From Agathobaculum ammoniilyticum (GTDB lineage: Bacteria > Bacillota > Clostridia > Oscillospirales > Butyricicoccaceae), in the NCBI RefSeq assembly GCF_025567315.1, contig NZ_JAOQJE010000004.1, forward strand, positions 62,001 through 126,000: a stretch of 64,000 nucleotides of DNA. The letters run 5' to 3'. Under the pieces are notes generated by a model, which ran no database searches, had not been told where the DNA came from, and saw only the letters and a list, made by a program, of their open reading frames with translations. Below are positions 7,025 through 15,204 of this stretch, one piece after another. The position numbers were made by a program, and so were the translations under genes. Within the stretch, counting starts at the first letter, position 1; every line of letters starts with the position of its first letter.

Positions 7025-8432
7025 CGTAGGCGCGCTGCTGGGCGCGGCGGTGTCCGATTCGAACCCCATGCAGGTGCATGACATCCCGCTGGCCGCGATT
7101 GATGAGAATGAGGATAACCGCTACGACCAGCGGAACATTGACGAGCTGGCAGAGAGCATCCAGGTGGTCGGCCTGCAGCAGCCGCTGGTCGTGCAGGCAA
7201 ATGGCGAGCGGTATCTGCTGATTGCAGGGCATCGCCGCCGGAATGCGCTGGCCCTGCTGGGCCGCAAAACCGCGCCCTGCATCGTGCTGGCCGCAGACCT
7301 CGACCCGTCGCGGCGCACGCTGATCCTGCACTGGACCAATACAATGGCGCGCGGCGGCGCGGGCCTGACCGGCAGCGAGGTCGCAGGCGCGGCAAGGGAG
7401 ATCGAGGCGGCGCTGGTTGATCTCAAACAGCGCGGGGTGGTGGAACTGCCCGGCAAACTGCGGGAATATGTCGCGGGCGTGCTGCAGGTGAGTGAGGCCG
7501 CGCTTGCGCGGGCAAAGGCGATTGATAACCACCTGATCGCTGCCTGGAAAGCTGACTACAAAAAGGCGCACATCAACGAGGCTGTGGCGTATGAGCTGCA
7601 GGGCTGCGACGAGCGACTGCAGGAACAACTGCGCGGGGTATATCAGGACAGATTGTGGCGCCTCGACGCAAAAAAGGTCAGGGCGCACAAAAAGGCAGAC
7701 GCAGCGGGCTTCGCCCCGCTGACCTGTCCGGCCGAGAGATCCCCTGAACCATGTGTGAGCACGGATAAACGCGCGGCGGCGGTAAAGCGCGGCGAATGCC
7801 CTGGCTGCTGTCACGACTGCGAGCGGTCTGAGAGCTGCGAGTGGGTATGCGGCAAAGTAAGCAAGGCGAACCGCGCGCATGCCGAGGCCGAGGCGCGGCA
7901 GGAGGAGCACGAGCGTGAGATCGACGCGTTTGAGGCGTCGCCGCTGGCTGCGGTGCGGCAGCATATGCGTGCAATGCTGGCGCAGTACGGCGTCACGGCG
8001 CCGAACGAGCTGGACGAGCCGCTCTGCTATCGCGTCGGTTGGGTTTTTACAGATGATCCATTTGCGTATCGAGCGCTGGACCTGGCTGATACGTTTGCCC
8101 TTGCTGAGCAGATCGGCATTGATCCGCAGGAACTGCTGTTCGGCAATCCAGAGGGCGCGCCGCTGCGGGAGCTGGCGCAGGGGATGGAGCAGGCGGCGGC
8201 CGAGCCGCCGCAGGTCAATGTAAACAGCCATGTGTGCGTGACGGGGCTGAGCAAATACGGCGTATGCGGAGCAGCGCAGTGCTGCGATGAGCCTTACGCG
8301 TGCTGCATCGCCTGTCCAAAGGATTGTAACGGCCGTTGTGGTTGGCTACCGAAAGTTATGCCGCAGCCCGTGGTGGTCTGCCGCACTGCCGCCGAAAACA
8401 GGGAGGGGCTGAAAGATGGCAAGACCGATTGA
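7008..8432 (+). CDS. parB: ParB-family centromere-binding protein
   Basis: A 474-residue protein starting at ATG 7008 after GGGAGG. Residues 20-90 are the ParB/Srx CTPase fold (I-A-G-H-R-R-R motif), followed by a helix-turn-helix region to about 200. The long C-terminal half has two cysteine clusters (C-P-G-C-C-H-D-C and, near the end, C-C-I-A-C-P-K-D-C), unusual for ParB and possibly zinc-binding. Together with ParA it needs a centromere; the scattered 17-bp repeats are candidates. Confidence 0.85.
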   Translation: MAKRLDVGALLGAAVSDSNPMQVHDIPLAAIDENEDNRYDQRNIDELAESIQVVGLQQPLVVQANGERYLLIAGHRRRNALALLGRKTAPCIVLAADLDPSRRTLILHWTNTMARGGAGLTGSEVAGAAREIEAALVDLKQRGVVELPGKLREYVAGVLQVSEAALARAKAIDNHLIAAWKADYKKAHINEAVAYELQGCDERLQEQLRGVYQDRLWRLDAKKVRAHKKADAAGFAPLTCPAERSPEPCVSTDKRAAAVKRGECPGCCHDCERSESCEWVCGKVSKANRAHAEAEARQEEHEREIDAFEASPLAAVRQHMRAMLAQYGVTAPNELDEPLCYRVGWVFTDDPFAYRALDLADTFALAEQIGIDPQELLFGNPEGAPLRELAQGMEQAAAEPPQVNVNSHVCVTGLSKYGVCGAAQCCDEPYACCIACPKDCNGRCGWLPKVMPQPVVVCRTAAENREGLKDGKTD

Positions 8433-8856
8433 TGCATATACACTAAACAATGATCTCGTGTCCTGGTACAACGACACCGAGGACGAGACGGAAAAATCGG
8501 TTCTGCGGCGGGTGATGCAGAGAGTGGTTCAAGCGCCCACCCTCACCCCGCCGAACGAGTGGGTAAATCGAGCGAGAGCGCTTGATGAGCTTTACACAAA
8601 ACTCCAGATCATAACAGGCTTTACAGTGGAGCAACTGATAGAAATATTCGCCGCCGGATACACGCTGGAAAAGCCGGATTACTCAAAATCATTTGAAGAG
8701 ATAGCGAGTTTGGCCGAAACCACCCCGCCGAACGAGCCGTTGACGTGCGAGGGATGCTATTACATCAAAAATGACGACTATCCGCCGTGCGCATGGTGCA
8801 TTCGGTCGAAAGTAAACGAAGATTACTACCGCCGCCCGCCAGAGGGAGAGGCATGA
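8416..8856 (+). CDS. Cys-containing phage accessory protein
   Basis: A 146-residue protein overlapping the end of parB. The C-terminal part has C-E-G-C and C-A-W-C, a likely zinc site. The earlier part is helical and includes two T-P-P-N-E(W/P) repeats (residues about 44 and 97). No function assigned. The segment 8.4-11.5 kb is lower in GC than its surroundings and looks like an exchangeable accessory block. Confidence 0.6.
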   Translation: MARPIDAYTLNNDLVSWYNDTEDETEKSVLRRVMQRVVQAPTLTPPNEWVNRARALDELYTKLQIITGFTVEQLIEIFAAGYTLEKPDYSKSFEEIASLAETTPPNEPLTCEGCYYIKNDDYPPCAWCIRSKVNEDYYRRPPEGEA

Positions 8857-9506
8857 AAGTACTGGTAGCCTGCGAAGAATCGCAGGAGGTCTGCAAGGCG
8901 TTTCGGGCGCTGGGGCATGAGGCGTACAGCTGCGATATTGAGCCGTGCAGCGGCGGGCATCCGGAGTGGCATCTCCAATGCGATGCGCTGGAACTGCTGA
9001 AAATGCAGTGGGATATGATTCTGGCTTTCCCGCCCTGTACTTATTTGACAGCGGCCGGAGCAGTGCGTCTGTATGCCGCAGACCACACGATAAAAGACGA
9101 GGACAGAGACGCAAAAGGAAGAGTTGCAAAAGAATTTTTCCTCGCTTTCCTTAATGCGGATTGTTCCAAGATCGCAGTGGAGAACCCCGTACCCCTGAAA
9201 AGATATGGGCTGCCGCCGTATTCGCAGATAATAGAGCCGTATATGTTCGGACATGCATGGAGAAAACGAACATGTCTCTGGCTGAAGGGATTACCGCCGT
9301 TGATGGCAACGGATATTGTTATTCCGGAAGGATTGTGGGTGGGCAGCACATCAGCAAGAAGAGCCCCTACATTAAAAGACAGGTATTTACTGAGGTCAAA
9401 ACGGGATCCAAAACTACGTGCAAAAACATTTCCAGGCATCGCCCGTGCTATGGCCGAACAGTGGGGCGGTATATGCCCGACGGAGGGAAAGGAGGTCGCC
9501 GAATGA
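8853..9506 (+). CDS. DNA cytosine methyltransferase-like protein
   Basis: A 217-residue protein starting at ATG 8853 after AGAGGGAGAGG. It begins with a Rossmann-type strand (V-L-V-A-C-E-E-S-Q-E-V) and has F-P-P-C-T-Y-L-T-A-A-G near residue 50, resembling the P-C motif of C5 methylases, plus V-E-N-P-V. Phage proteins of this class are annotated as cytosine methylases or modification enzymes. It is shorter than a full methylase and lacks an obvious target-recognition domain. Confidence 0.65.
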   Translation: MKVLVACEESQEVCKAFRALGHEAYSCDIEPCSGGHPEWHLQCDALELLKMQWDMILAFPPCTYLTAAGAVRLYAADHTIKDEDRDAKGRVAKEFFLAFLNADCSKIAVENPVPLKRYGLPPYSQIIEPYMFGHAWRKRTCLWLKGLPPLMATDIVIPEGLWVGSTSARRAPTLKDRYLLRSKRDPKLRAKTFPGIARAMAEQWGGICPTEGKEVAE

Positions 9507-9916
9507 TAGAAGATAATGAACAGAAAATTATCAATATTTTTCCCGCGATTATCGAGCGAAACCGTCAGAAAATATGCCAGTGCAAAAATCCTACCTACGT
9601 CATAGACGAAACAAATCACATTGTTTCCTGTGAAGAGTGCGGCGCAATCTTAGACCCATGGGCAGTGCTGTTCGAAATTGCCCAGCGGTGGGAGCAAATC
9701 GCAAAGGACACAGCTCGGGAGAAAGAACGGCTGAAATTCTGGAGGGAAGAAGAACGGAAAATCATTCGGTTGCGTGGGGTGCAGGACATTACCCGCAAAT
9801 ACCGGCAAGGCATGTGGCCTGTTTGCCCTGAATGCAAACAGGTGTTTGACCCTGGCGAGGTTTCCGGCTTTGTAAACGCTGCGCTTTATGGTATGAATAA
9901 AGGGGAGGACACCTGA
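9503..9916 (+). CDS. Double zinc-finger phage protein
   Basis: A 137-residue protein with ATG 9503 overlapping the previous stop and AAAGGAGG upstream. One zinc ribbon is C-Q-C ... C-E-E-C near the N-terminus, another C-P-E-C-K near residue 115. Between them is a long charged helix rich in E, K and R. Function unknown. Confidence 0.6.
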   Translation: MIEDNEQKIINIFPAIIERNRQKICQCKNPTYVIDETNHIVSCEECGAILDPWAVLFEIAQRWEQIAKDTAREKERLKFWREEERKIIRLRGVQDITRKYRQGMWPVCPECKQVFDPGEVSGFVNAALYGMNKGEDT

Positions 9917-10029
9917 TGGACATTGAGAAGCTGGACATAAACGCAGTATGCTTTGGCATCCTCTGTAATTTTACCCCTGTATGCGGAGAAGAACGGGCAA
10001 AAGAAGCGGTTGAACTTGTCCGCAAACTC
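9916..10029 (+). CDS. Phage protein truncated by sequence gap
   Basis: Starts at ATG 9916, overlapping the previous stop (TGATG), and is open for 38 codons until the unknown bases begin at 10030. The visible part has A-V-C-F-G-I-L-C-N and a helix. Its end cannot be placed. Confidence 0.45.
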
Positions 10030-10326
10030 NNNNNNNNNNNNNNNNNNNNNNNNNNNNNNNNNNNNNNNNNNNNNNNNNNNNNNNNNNNNNNNNNNNNNNN
10101 NNNNNNNNNNNNNNNNNNNNNNNNNNNNNNNNNNNNNNNNNNNNNNNNNNNNNNNNNNNNNNNNNNNNNNNNNNNNNNNNNNNNNNNNNNNNNNNNNNNN
10201 NNNNNNNNNNNNNNNNNNNNNNNNNNNNNNNNNNNNNNNNNNNNNNNNNNNNNNNNNNNNNNNNNNNNNNNNNNNNNNNNNNNNNNNNNNNNNNNNNNNN
10301 NNNNNNNNNNNNNNNNNNNNNNNNNN
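10030..10326. other. Assembly gap of 297 N
   Basis: 297 consecutive unknown bases. Genes on both sides are interrupted. The true length may differ from 297 and a small gene could be hidden here. Confidence 1.
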
Positions 10327-10744
10327 GAATTGCGAAACGCTTAATTGTGGTGACTGTGGCATCTTGGACAAAATCGTTGACCGCCTCGCCACCTACGAGG
10401 ACACGGGGCTGGAGCCGGAGGACTTCAAACGGGCATTTAATGAGGATGCCGTTTTGAAGCTGGCTGGACAAGCCCTTGGTATAACACCTGACCGCCTCCG
10501 CGAACTGGCCCAGGCAGACAGGCTTCTTGGGGAAAAAGTGTATGAGCCAAACAAGCGGGGTTTTGTTTCCACATACGAGGTTATTTCAGTCCATATTTCT
10601 TATTGCTCTGTCTTGGTAGGGTGGAATTTGATTGATGGAATTTATTCCAATCTGAATGGATTTGAAATTTCCGCACTGGGAAAATCCGTCTTTCTGACCC
10701 GCGAGGAAGCCGAGGCCGCACTACGGAGGGAGCAGGATGGCTGA
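10327..10744 (+). CDS. C-terminal part of phage protein after the gap
   Basis: Open from the gap edge to the stop at 10744 (about 138 visible codons). It has C-G-D-C-G-I-L, then R-L-A-T-Y-E-D-T-G-L-E-P-E-D, a motif very common in small clostridial phage proteins, and a later E-A-E-A-A-L-R helix. The start is hidden. It need not be the same gene as the one left of the gap. Confidence 0.55.
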
Positions 10745-10970
10745 ATACATCAAGCGAGAGGATGCAATCGATCTATTTTGGGCAATAGACCCAGAAAACG
10801 ACGGCAACGACGGCTGCATGATTGTTCTTAAATGTGGCAACTACGACAGCAATGAAATAGAAGCCATGCTGTCTGCCCTCCCCGCTGCCGACGTTGCGGA
10901 GGTGAGGCGCGGGACAAAACAGTGCCTCCCGCAATGGCGCGGACCAAAGGAGGGAAAGGAGAATGCCTGA
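10737..10970 (+). CDS. Small clostridial phage protein
   Basis: A 77-residue protein overlapping the previous gene. Starts Y-I-K-R-E-D-A-I and contains L-P-A-A-D-V-A-E-V-R-R-G, hallmarks of a frequent clostridial phage family. Family members normally continue with a W-x-C-x-x-C zinc ribbon; here the protein stops before it, so this copy looks shortened. Confidence 0.55.
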   Translation: MAEYIKREDAIDLFWAIDPENDGNDGCMIVLKCGNYDSNEIEAMLSALPAADVAEVRRGTKQCLPQWRGPKEGKENA

Positions 10971-11293
10971 TGACCAGAACGAGAAAAAAAGTGAAACTGG
11001 AAAAATGCTCTAAACCCGAATTGATTTGGGTGATACGGAGAATGTGCCAGTATGCGCTCTCAGAGCGGGAGCTGCGGCTTGCACTGAACGACCTCGAATA
11101 TAAACGCGAAAGTGACCGGATCGAAAAGGCAAACGCACTGCTGGCCGAGCAGCGCGTCGCGACCGAACAGTATATTGATCTGCTACGACGCTGTGAGGGG
11201 AAGCAATTAAAGATATCCCACCCAAAACGCTGGAGCAGGCTGATGCAGCGCTTTCCAGAGCGCGTGCTGCTGATCGGGTGTGGCGTAAACTGA
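10970..11293 (+). CDS. Phage protein, unknown, basic helical
   Basis: A 107-residue basic protein. ATG 10970 shares an A with the previous stop and has AAAGGAG upstream. It contains a long helix with many R and E (residues 25-75). Possibly nucleic-acid binding; no family recognised. Confidence 0.5.
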   Translation: MTRTRKKVKLEKCSKPELIWVIRRMCQYALSERELRLALNDLEYKRESDRIEKANALLAEQRVATEQYIDLLRRCEGKQLKISHPKRWSRLMQRFPERVLLIGCGVN

Positions 11294-11308
11294 TGGGGGT
11301 TAAAAGCG

Positions 11309-11527
11309 ATGAATAAAGACCTGGACTGCTGCACGCATTACAACCGGCAGGGCTATTATACCGGCTATGTGATGCTGCCCGTTTTCCGCGTCCGCATCTG
11401 CCGGAACTGCGGCGAGGTGCATGCCGAGTGGAGCAGGGCGGCAAACCTCCTGTTTATGGGACTGTTCCGCTGGTTTTGGAGTGGCAAAGTGCATATTTTG
11501 GGACGCTGGTCAGACGATGAATTGTAA
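11309..11527 (+). CDS. Small Cys protein, unknown
   Basis: A 72-residue protein with GGGGGT before ATG 11309. It has C-C-T-H near the start, C-R-N-C-G in the middle and an aromatic patch (L-F-R-W-F-W). Could be a zinc ribbon with a membrane-associated segment. Last gene of this accessory block. Confidence 0.5.
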   Translation: MNKDLDCCTHYNRQGYYTGYVMLPVFRVRICRNCGEVHAEWSRAANLLFMGLFRWFWSGKVHILGRWSDDEL

Positions 11528-11544
11528 AAAAGATCATTAAAAGA

Positions 11545-11573
11545 TTGACAAACTCGAAATTTGCGGATATTCT
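11545..11573 (+). promoter_or_regulatory. Promoter for the Rep-like gene
   Basis: TTGACA (11545-11550), a 17-bp spacer and TATTCT (11568-11573). Between it and the next gene is a copy of the dispersed 17-bp repeat, placed about 50-65 nt downstream of the start of transcription. Confidence 0.6.
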
Positions 11574-11628
11574 GAAAAATCATAAAAACGAGGGGAGGCA
11601 GGCTGCGGCCTCCCTGAACCCGTTTTAG

Positions 11629-11645
11629 TGTCCGATTTGAACACG
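11629..11645 (+). repeat. Dispersed 17-bp quasi-palindrome, copy 2
   Basis: TGTCCGATTTGAACACG in the leader of the Rep-like gene; 14 of 17 match the consensus. Confidence 0.5.
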
Positions 11646-11653
11646 GAGGGCAA

Positions 11654-12490
11654 ATGAAACGACGCAAAACAACGCGCGCGGGTCGGCTGGTGTGGGACAT
11701 CGCCTACACAGTGCCGCGGCCGAACGCCAGCAAAGAGGAGCGCAAGCGTATCCGCGAGGTGACAGCGGAGCAGATCGCGCGCACCAACTGCAATAACGCC
11801 CAGCGCAAATTGGAAATGCTGATGGCTGCCAATTTCGATCCGGAGGACCTGATGATCACCGCGACATACCGTGACGCGGATCTGCCAGAGAGCGCAGAGG
11901 TCACGCGGCGGCGGCTCGGCAAGGTGTTTGCGCAGCTCCGCGCCTACCGGAAAGCGCGCGGCCTGCCGGACCTGAAATATATCTATGTGCTGGAGGGGCG
12001 GCACGGGGACCACCGGCCGCACGCACATATTATCCTGAATGCGGTCGGCGGCGACCTCGAACTGTTTAAGTCGCTCTGGATATGGGGAGACGACATCCAA
12101 CTGAGTTACATCCGCGAACGCGGGTACGATGGCTGGGCGGGCTACCTCACCAAGGAGCGGCGGGAGGCCAGCCTCAATGGCAAAAAGCAGTTCGTCGGCT
12201 CGCGGGGCCTCGAGCAGCCGGTCACCACTTATGAATGGGTGGACGACGGCGCAAGCGTGGATGCGCCGCCTGGCGCGCAGGTGCTGGACGAGGGCGGCGG
12301 CCGGAATGAGACGGCGAGCTGCCGGTACATTAAATACCTGCTCCCAAGGCGGGAGCCGAAACCATATAAACAACGCGCACGCACGCGCGTTGTTGCTGGC
12401 TTGGAATGCCCATTAACATCTCACACAGGCATGGAGAAAAAGCCGCGACCACCTCGACAAACCCGAAAAACAGCGTATAATAGGAGATAA
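11654..12490 (+). CDS. HUH-type Rep-like endonuclease
   Basis: A 278-residue basic protein. Near residue 120 it has H-R-P-H-A-H-I-I-L, the H-u-H metal-binding motif of rolling-circle Rep and relaxase-like nucleases, and then G-Y-L-T-K-E with a candidate catalytic tyrosine. The preceding Y-I-Y-V-L-E strand also fits the HUH fold. Such proteins nick DNA at an origin. It has its own promoter, apart from the DnaD/DnaB genes. It could be an alternative replication initiator, for example for a plasmid-like state. Confidence 0.7.
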   Translation: MKRRKTTRAGRLVWDIAYTVPRPNASKEERKRIREVTAEQIARTNCNNAQRKLEMLMAANFDPEDLMITATYRDADLPESAEVTRRRLGKVFAQLRAYRKARGLPDLKYIYVLEGRHGDHRPHAHIILNAVGGDLELFKSLWIWGDDIQLSYIRERGYDGWAGYLTKERREASLNGKKQFVGSRGLEQPVTTYEWVDDGASVDAPPGAQVLDEGGGRNETASCRYIKYLLPRREPKPYKQRARTRVVAGLECPLTSHTGMEKKPRPPRQTRKTAYNRR

Positions 12491-12499
12491 AGAGTTGCC

Positions 12500-12667
12500 A
12501 TGATCAAAAACGGATGGTACTGCTGCCCGTATTGCGGCAAGAAACTGTTTCCGGTTGAGCCGGACACTACAGCGCACAATTTGCCGCACAAGTGCAGGGC
12601 ATGTAAGCACGAGCTGAAAGTAAATATCCCACCAGAGCCAAGAGCCTTTGAGCCAAGCGCCGATTGA
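12500..12667 (+). CDS. Cys-rich Com-like small protein
   Basis: A 55-residue protein: C-C-P-Y-C-G-K-K-L near the start and C-R-A-C-K-H-E in the middle, a zinc ribbon like the Cys-rich KTR / Mu Com family. Com of phage Mu helps translation of a DNA-modification gene; a DNA methylase lies 0.8 kb downstream here. The gene ends within a strong terminator. Confidence 0.65.
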   Translation: MIKNGWYCCPYCGKKLFPVEPDTTAHNLPHKCRACKHELKVNIPPEPRAFEPSAD

Positions 12668-12716
12668 CCAAACCCCAAGCGAGGGGTGCGGTCGGTCGGC
12701 GCTTTTTATTTGCCCG
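12656..12716 (+). terminator. Rho-independent terminator
   Basis: A long stem: AGCGCCGA pairs with TCGGCGCT, GACC with GGTC and CCCC with GGGG, followed by TTTTT. It closes the Rep/Com-like unit and overlaps the end of the Cys-rich gene. Confidence 0.75.
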
Positions 12717-12730
12717 AAAGGAGGAGCGGC

Positions 12731-12934
12731 GTGAAAACCATAGCCGAAATGATACCGGAATACGAGGCCAACCTGGACGCACTGCGGGCGCGGCGGCTGG
12801 AACTTCTGGAGCAGCGCCGGACCGAGCCGCGCTTTGAGATCCGGTACCGGCTCACCGGCCGCATCGTGGCGATCAACCAGATCATCGCCAGCACCACGGC
12901 GGCGCTGGCGGCCATGATGGACTATGGCAAGTAA
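12731..12934 (+). CDS. Coiled-coil phage protein
   Basis: A 67-residue protein with GTG 12731 after GGAGG. Strongly helical and charged (L-R-A-R-R-L-E-L-L-E-Q-R-R), then I-I-A-S-T-T-A-A-L. Similar small proteins precede HNH/terminase modules in many clostridial prophages. Function unknown. Confidence 0.6.
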   Translation: MKTIAEMIPEYEANLDALRARRLELLEQRRTEPRFEIRYRLTGRIVAINQIIASTTAALAAMMDYGK

Positions 12935-13298
12935 GCCGCTGCGTCCCTGCCTGCACCCAGGATGCACGGCGCTGGTGCGTGGCGGCTACTGCGAGCGGCA
13001 CCGGCCGCCGCGCGTGGAGCGGCGCAGCGAGGACAGCCGCCGCTGGCGGCGCTGGTACAGCCTGCCGGTCTGGACTGACGACCTGCGGCCGGAGCAGCTT
13101 GCCCGCGAGCCGTTCTGCCGAGAGTGCGCTGCTCACGGCCTGCGGGTGTACGCCACCGACGTGGACCATGTCGTGCCGCACGATGGCGACTGGTCGAAGT
13201 TTATCGACCCAGAGAACCTGCAAAGCCTTTGTCACTCGTGCCACGGCCGCAAAACCGCCGCCGAAAGCAGGGCAAAGGCGAGGACGAAACGCCGGTGA
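12924..13298 (+). CDS. HNH endonuclease
   Basis: A 124-residue protein. C-H-P-G-C ... C-E-R-H at the start and C-R-E-C lower down are zinc-binding; the HNH core is D-V-D-H-V-V-P (about 79-85) ... N-L-Q-S-L-C-H-S-C-H. HNH nucleases beside the terminase genes help cut DNA at cos during packaging in HK97/HK022-type phages. It overlaps the previous gene. Confidence 0.88.
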   Translation: MASKPLRPCLHPGCTALVRGGYCERHRPPRVERRSEDSRRWRRWYSLPVWTDDLRPEQLAREPFCRECAAHGLRVYATDVDHVVPHDGDWSKFIDPENLQSLCHSCHGRKTAAESRAKARTKRR

Positions 13299-13502
13299 CC
13301 GGCCGGACGCTCGGACAGGCGCGGCGCGGGCCTGACGCGCCCGAACCCTGGCGGGAAATCCGTGGATTTCCCGTACATCCCCCCACCCTGGAAAAGTTTC
13401 GGGGCGGGGTGCGTAAGACCGCAGGCCCCCCTCCGCGTGGGATTTTCTCCCCACGGCGGGAAAACGATGGTCAACTGTGTCCCCATAGCGGGAGGAAACG
13501 AG
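13299..13502 (+). other. Non-coding spacer between HNH and methylase, candidate cos region
   Basis: About 200 bp with no convincing gene. It holds a perfect 22-bp palindrome (10-bp arms, 13352-13373) and a second hairpin at 13436-13455 (CGTGGG/CCCACG). Position next to HNH and terminase genes makes it a candidate cohesive-end or packaging site. Confidence 0.45.
13352..13373. repeat. Perfect 22-bp palindrome
   Basis: CGGGAAATCC-GT-GGATTTCCCG, ten paired bases on each side of a 2-bp centre. No U run, so it is not a terminator. It could be a target of the adjacent HNH nuclease or terminase. Confidence 0.6.
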
Positions 13503-14729
13503 GTGAATCGAATGGAAACGACAACAAAACTGGAGCTGCTCGACCCTGCGGCGCTGATCCCGTCCGCGGCAAACCCGCGGGTGCATAGCCAGCGGCAGAT
13601 CCGCGAGCTGCGCGCCAGCCTGCGCGAGTACGGCGTGGTGTCGCCGGTGCTGGTGGATCAGGAGCGGAACATCATCGCGGGGCATGCGGTGGTGGAGGCG
13701 GCGCTTGCGGAGTGCGTGCCTGCCGTGCCGTGCGTGTATGTGGAGCATCTGACGCCTACCCAGCGTAAGGCCTACATGATCGCATCAAACCGCCTTGCTG
13801 AGAAATCCCATTGGGACGACGGCCTGCTCGACGCCTGCCTGCAGGAGCTGTTCGACGCGGGGTTTGACCTGCAGCTGACGGGCTTCGGGGAGTACCGGCT
13901 GTCCGACGCGCTGGCGCGGGACGCCGCGCCCGACCTGCCCGACGGGGGTCAAGAAATTGACCAGTGCAGGAGGGGCGACCTGTGGGAGCTGGGGAGCCAC
14001 CGCCTGCTGTGCGGCGACGCGACCAGACCGGAGGACATGCGGCGGCTGATGCGGGACGAGCGGGCGTGGCTGCTGCTGACCGACCCGCCGTACAACGTCG
14101 ACTACCACAGCAAGAAAACAGAGCGGGCGGGTATTGAGAACGATGCGATGTCGAGCAGCCGCTTCTCAGCTTTTCTGACCGACGCGCTGACGGCGGCGCG
14201 GTCGGCGATGCAGCCGGGCGCGGCGTTCTACATCTGGTATGCGTCAAACTGCACGGATGAGTTCCACGCCGCCTGCAAGGCGGCAAAGCTCGACGTACAC
14301 GACCATCTGATATGGGTCAAGAACCAATTCGTACTCGGCCGCGGCGACTACAACAGCCAATATGAGCCGTGCCTTTACGGCTGGGACGGCCGCGCATCGC
14401 ACCGCTGGTTCGGCGGGGACGGGCAGTGCACGGTGTATTTCTGCGACAGGCCGCAAGCGAGCGCGGAGCATCCGACGATGAAGCCGGTGGAGTTGTTCGC
14501 GCGGCAGATACGGAACAGTACGAAAAAGGGCGAGCTTGTGCTGGACCCGTTCTGCGGCTCGGGTACGGCGGTGCTTGCCGCCGAGACCTATGGCCGCAGG
14601 TGCAGGGCGATGGAGCTGTCCCCGCATAACTGCGATGTGATCATCCGGCGGTGGGAGGAAATGACCGGCCGCAAGGCCGTGCTGCTGGAGGGAGGTGCGG
14701 CCGATGGCGGGACCGAGACAGCCGATTGA
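13503..14729 (+). CDS. ParB-domain DNA methyltransferase
   Basis: A 408-residue fusion. Start GTG 13503 follows GGGAGG; ATG 13512 is an alternative. Residues 10-100 are a ParB/Srx-like domain (I-P-S-A-A-N-P-R-V-H, I-I-A-G-H-A-V-V-E-A). Residues 150-400 are an N6-adenine or N4-cytosine methylase of the beta class: T-D-P-P-Y at about 195 and D-P-F-C-G-S-G-T near 350. Such fusions sit beside terminases and probably protect or modify phage DNA. Confidence 0.85.
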   Translation: MNRMETTTKLELLDPAALIPSAANPRVHSQRQIRELRASLREYGVVSPVLVDQERNIIAGHAVVEAALAECVPAVPCVYVEHLTPTQRKAYMIASNRLAEKSHWDDGLLDACLQELFDAGFDLQLTGFGEYRLSDALARDAAPDLPDGGQEIDQCRRGDLWELGSHRLLCGDATRPEDMRRLMRDERAWLLLTDPPYNVDYHSKKTERAGIENDAMSSSRFSAFLTDALTAARSAMQPGAAFYIWYASNCTDEFHAACKAAKLDVHDHLIWVKNQFVLGRGDYNSQYEPCLYGWDGRASHRWFGGDGQCTVYFCDRPQASAEHPTMKPVELFARQIRNSTKKGELVLDPFCGSGTAVLAAETYGRRCRAMELSPHNCDVIIRRWEEMTGRKAVLLEGGAADGGTETAD

Positions 14730-15204
14730 CCTGCTGGAATACAAGGGAAACAAGCACCTGACCAAAGCCGAGACCGAGGCGCGGCGCGCGGCCGAGGTGA
14801 AAGCGCCGCCGCCCAAAAGCAAGCGGGTGAAGCCACCGGCCTACCTGCCGGAGAGCCTGCACAAAAAGTTCCGCGCGCTGGCAAAGCAGCTCATCGAGAT
14901 CGGCATTTTAGCGGAGATCGATTACGACTGCCTGGCGCGCTACCTGCTGGCAGAGCAGGCGTACCTGGCGGTCACCGAGCAGGTCAACCGCGCGATCGCA
15001 AATCAGGCGATCTCGCTGCTGGAGGACCTGTCCAAAACGCAGACGCGGTATTTCAACCAGTGCGACCGCGCGGCGGCCGCGCTGGGCCTGACGATCTCCA
15101 GCCGGTGCCGTCTGGTGGTGCCGAAGCCGCCCGAGGACGAGGCGGCGGGCGACCCGATGGCCGAAATGCTGCGCGAGCGGGCGGAAAGGCGGCGCAGGGC
15201 ATGA
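14704..15204 (+). CDS. Terminase small subunit (P27 family)
   Basis: A 166-residue protein with GGAGGTG before ATG 14704, overlapping the methylase end. N-terminal G-N-K-H-L-T-K-A-E and later Y-L-A-V-T-E-Q are typical of the P27 family. It recognises phage DNA and starts packaging with the large subunit. The acidic-basic C-terminus is usual. Confidence 0.85.
   Translation: MAGPRQPIDLLEYKGNKHLTKAETEARRAAEVKAPPPKSKRVKPPAYLPESLHKKFRALAKQLIEIGILAEIDYDCLARYLLAEQAYLAVTEQVNRAIANQAISLLEDLSKTQTRYFNQCDRAAAALGLTISSRCRLVVPKPPEDEAAGDPMAEMLRERAERRRRA

Noticed and set aside
7051..7067. Possible copy of the 17-bp repeat at the parB start
   Set aside because: 13 of 17 matches and within coding sequence; suggestive because of place, but too weak to list as a site.
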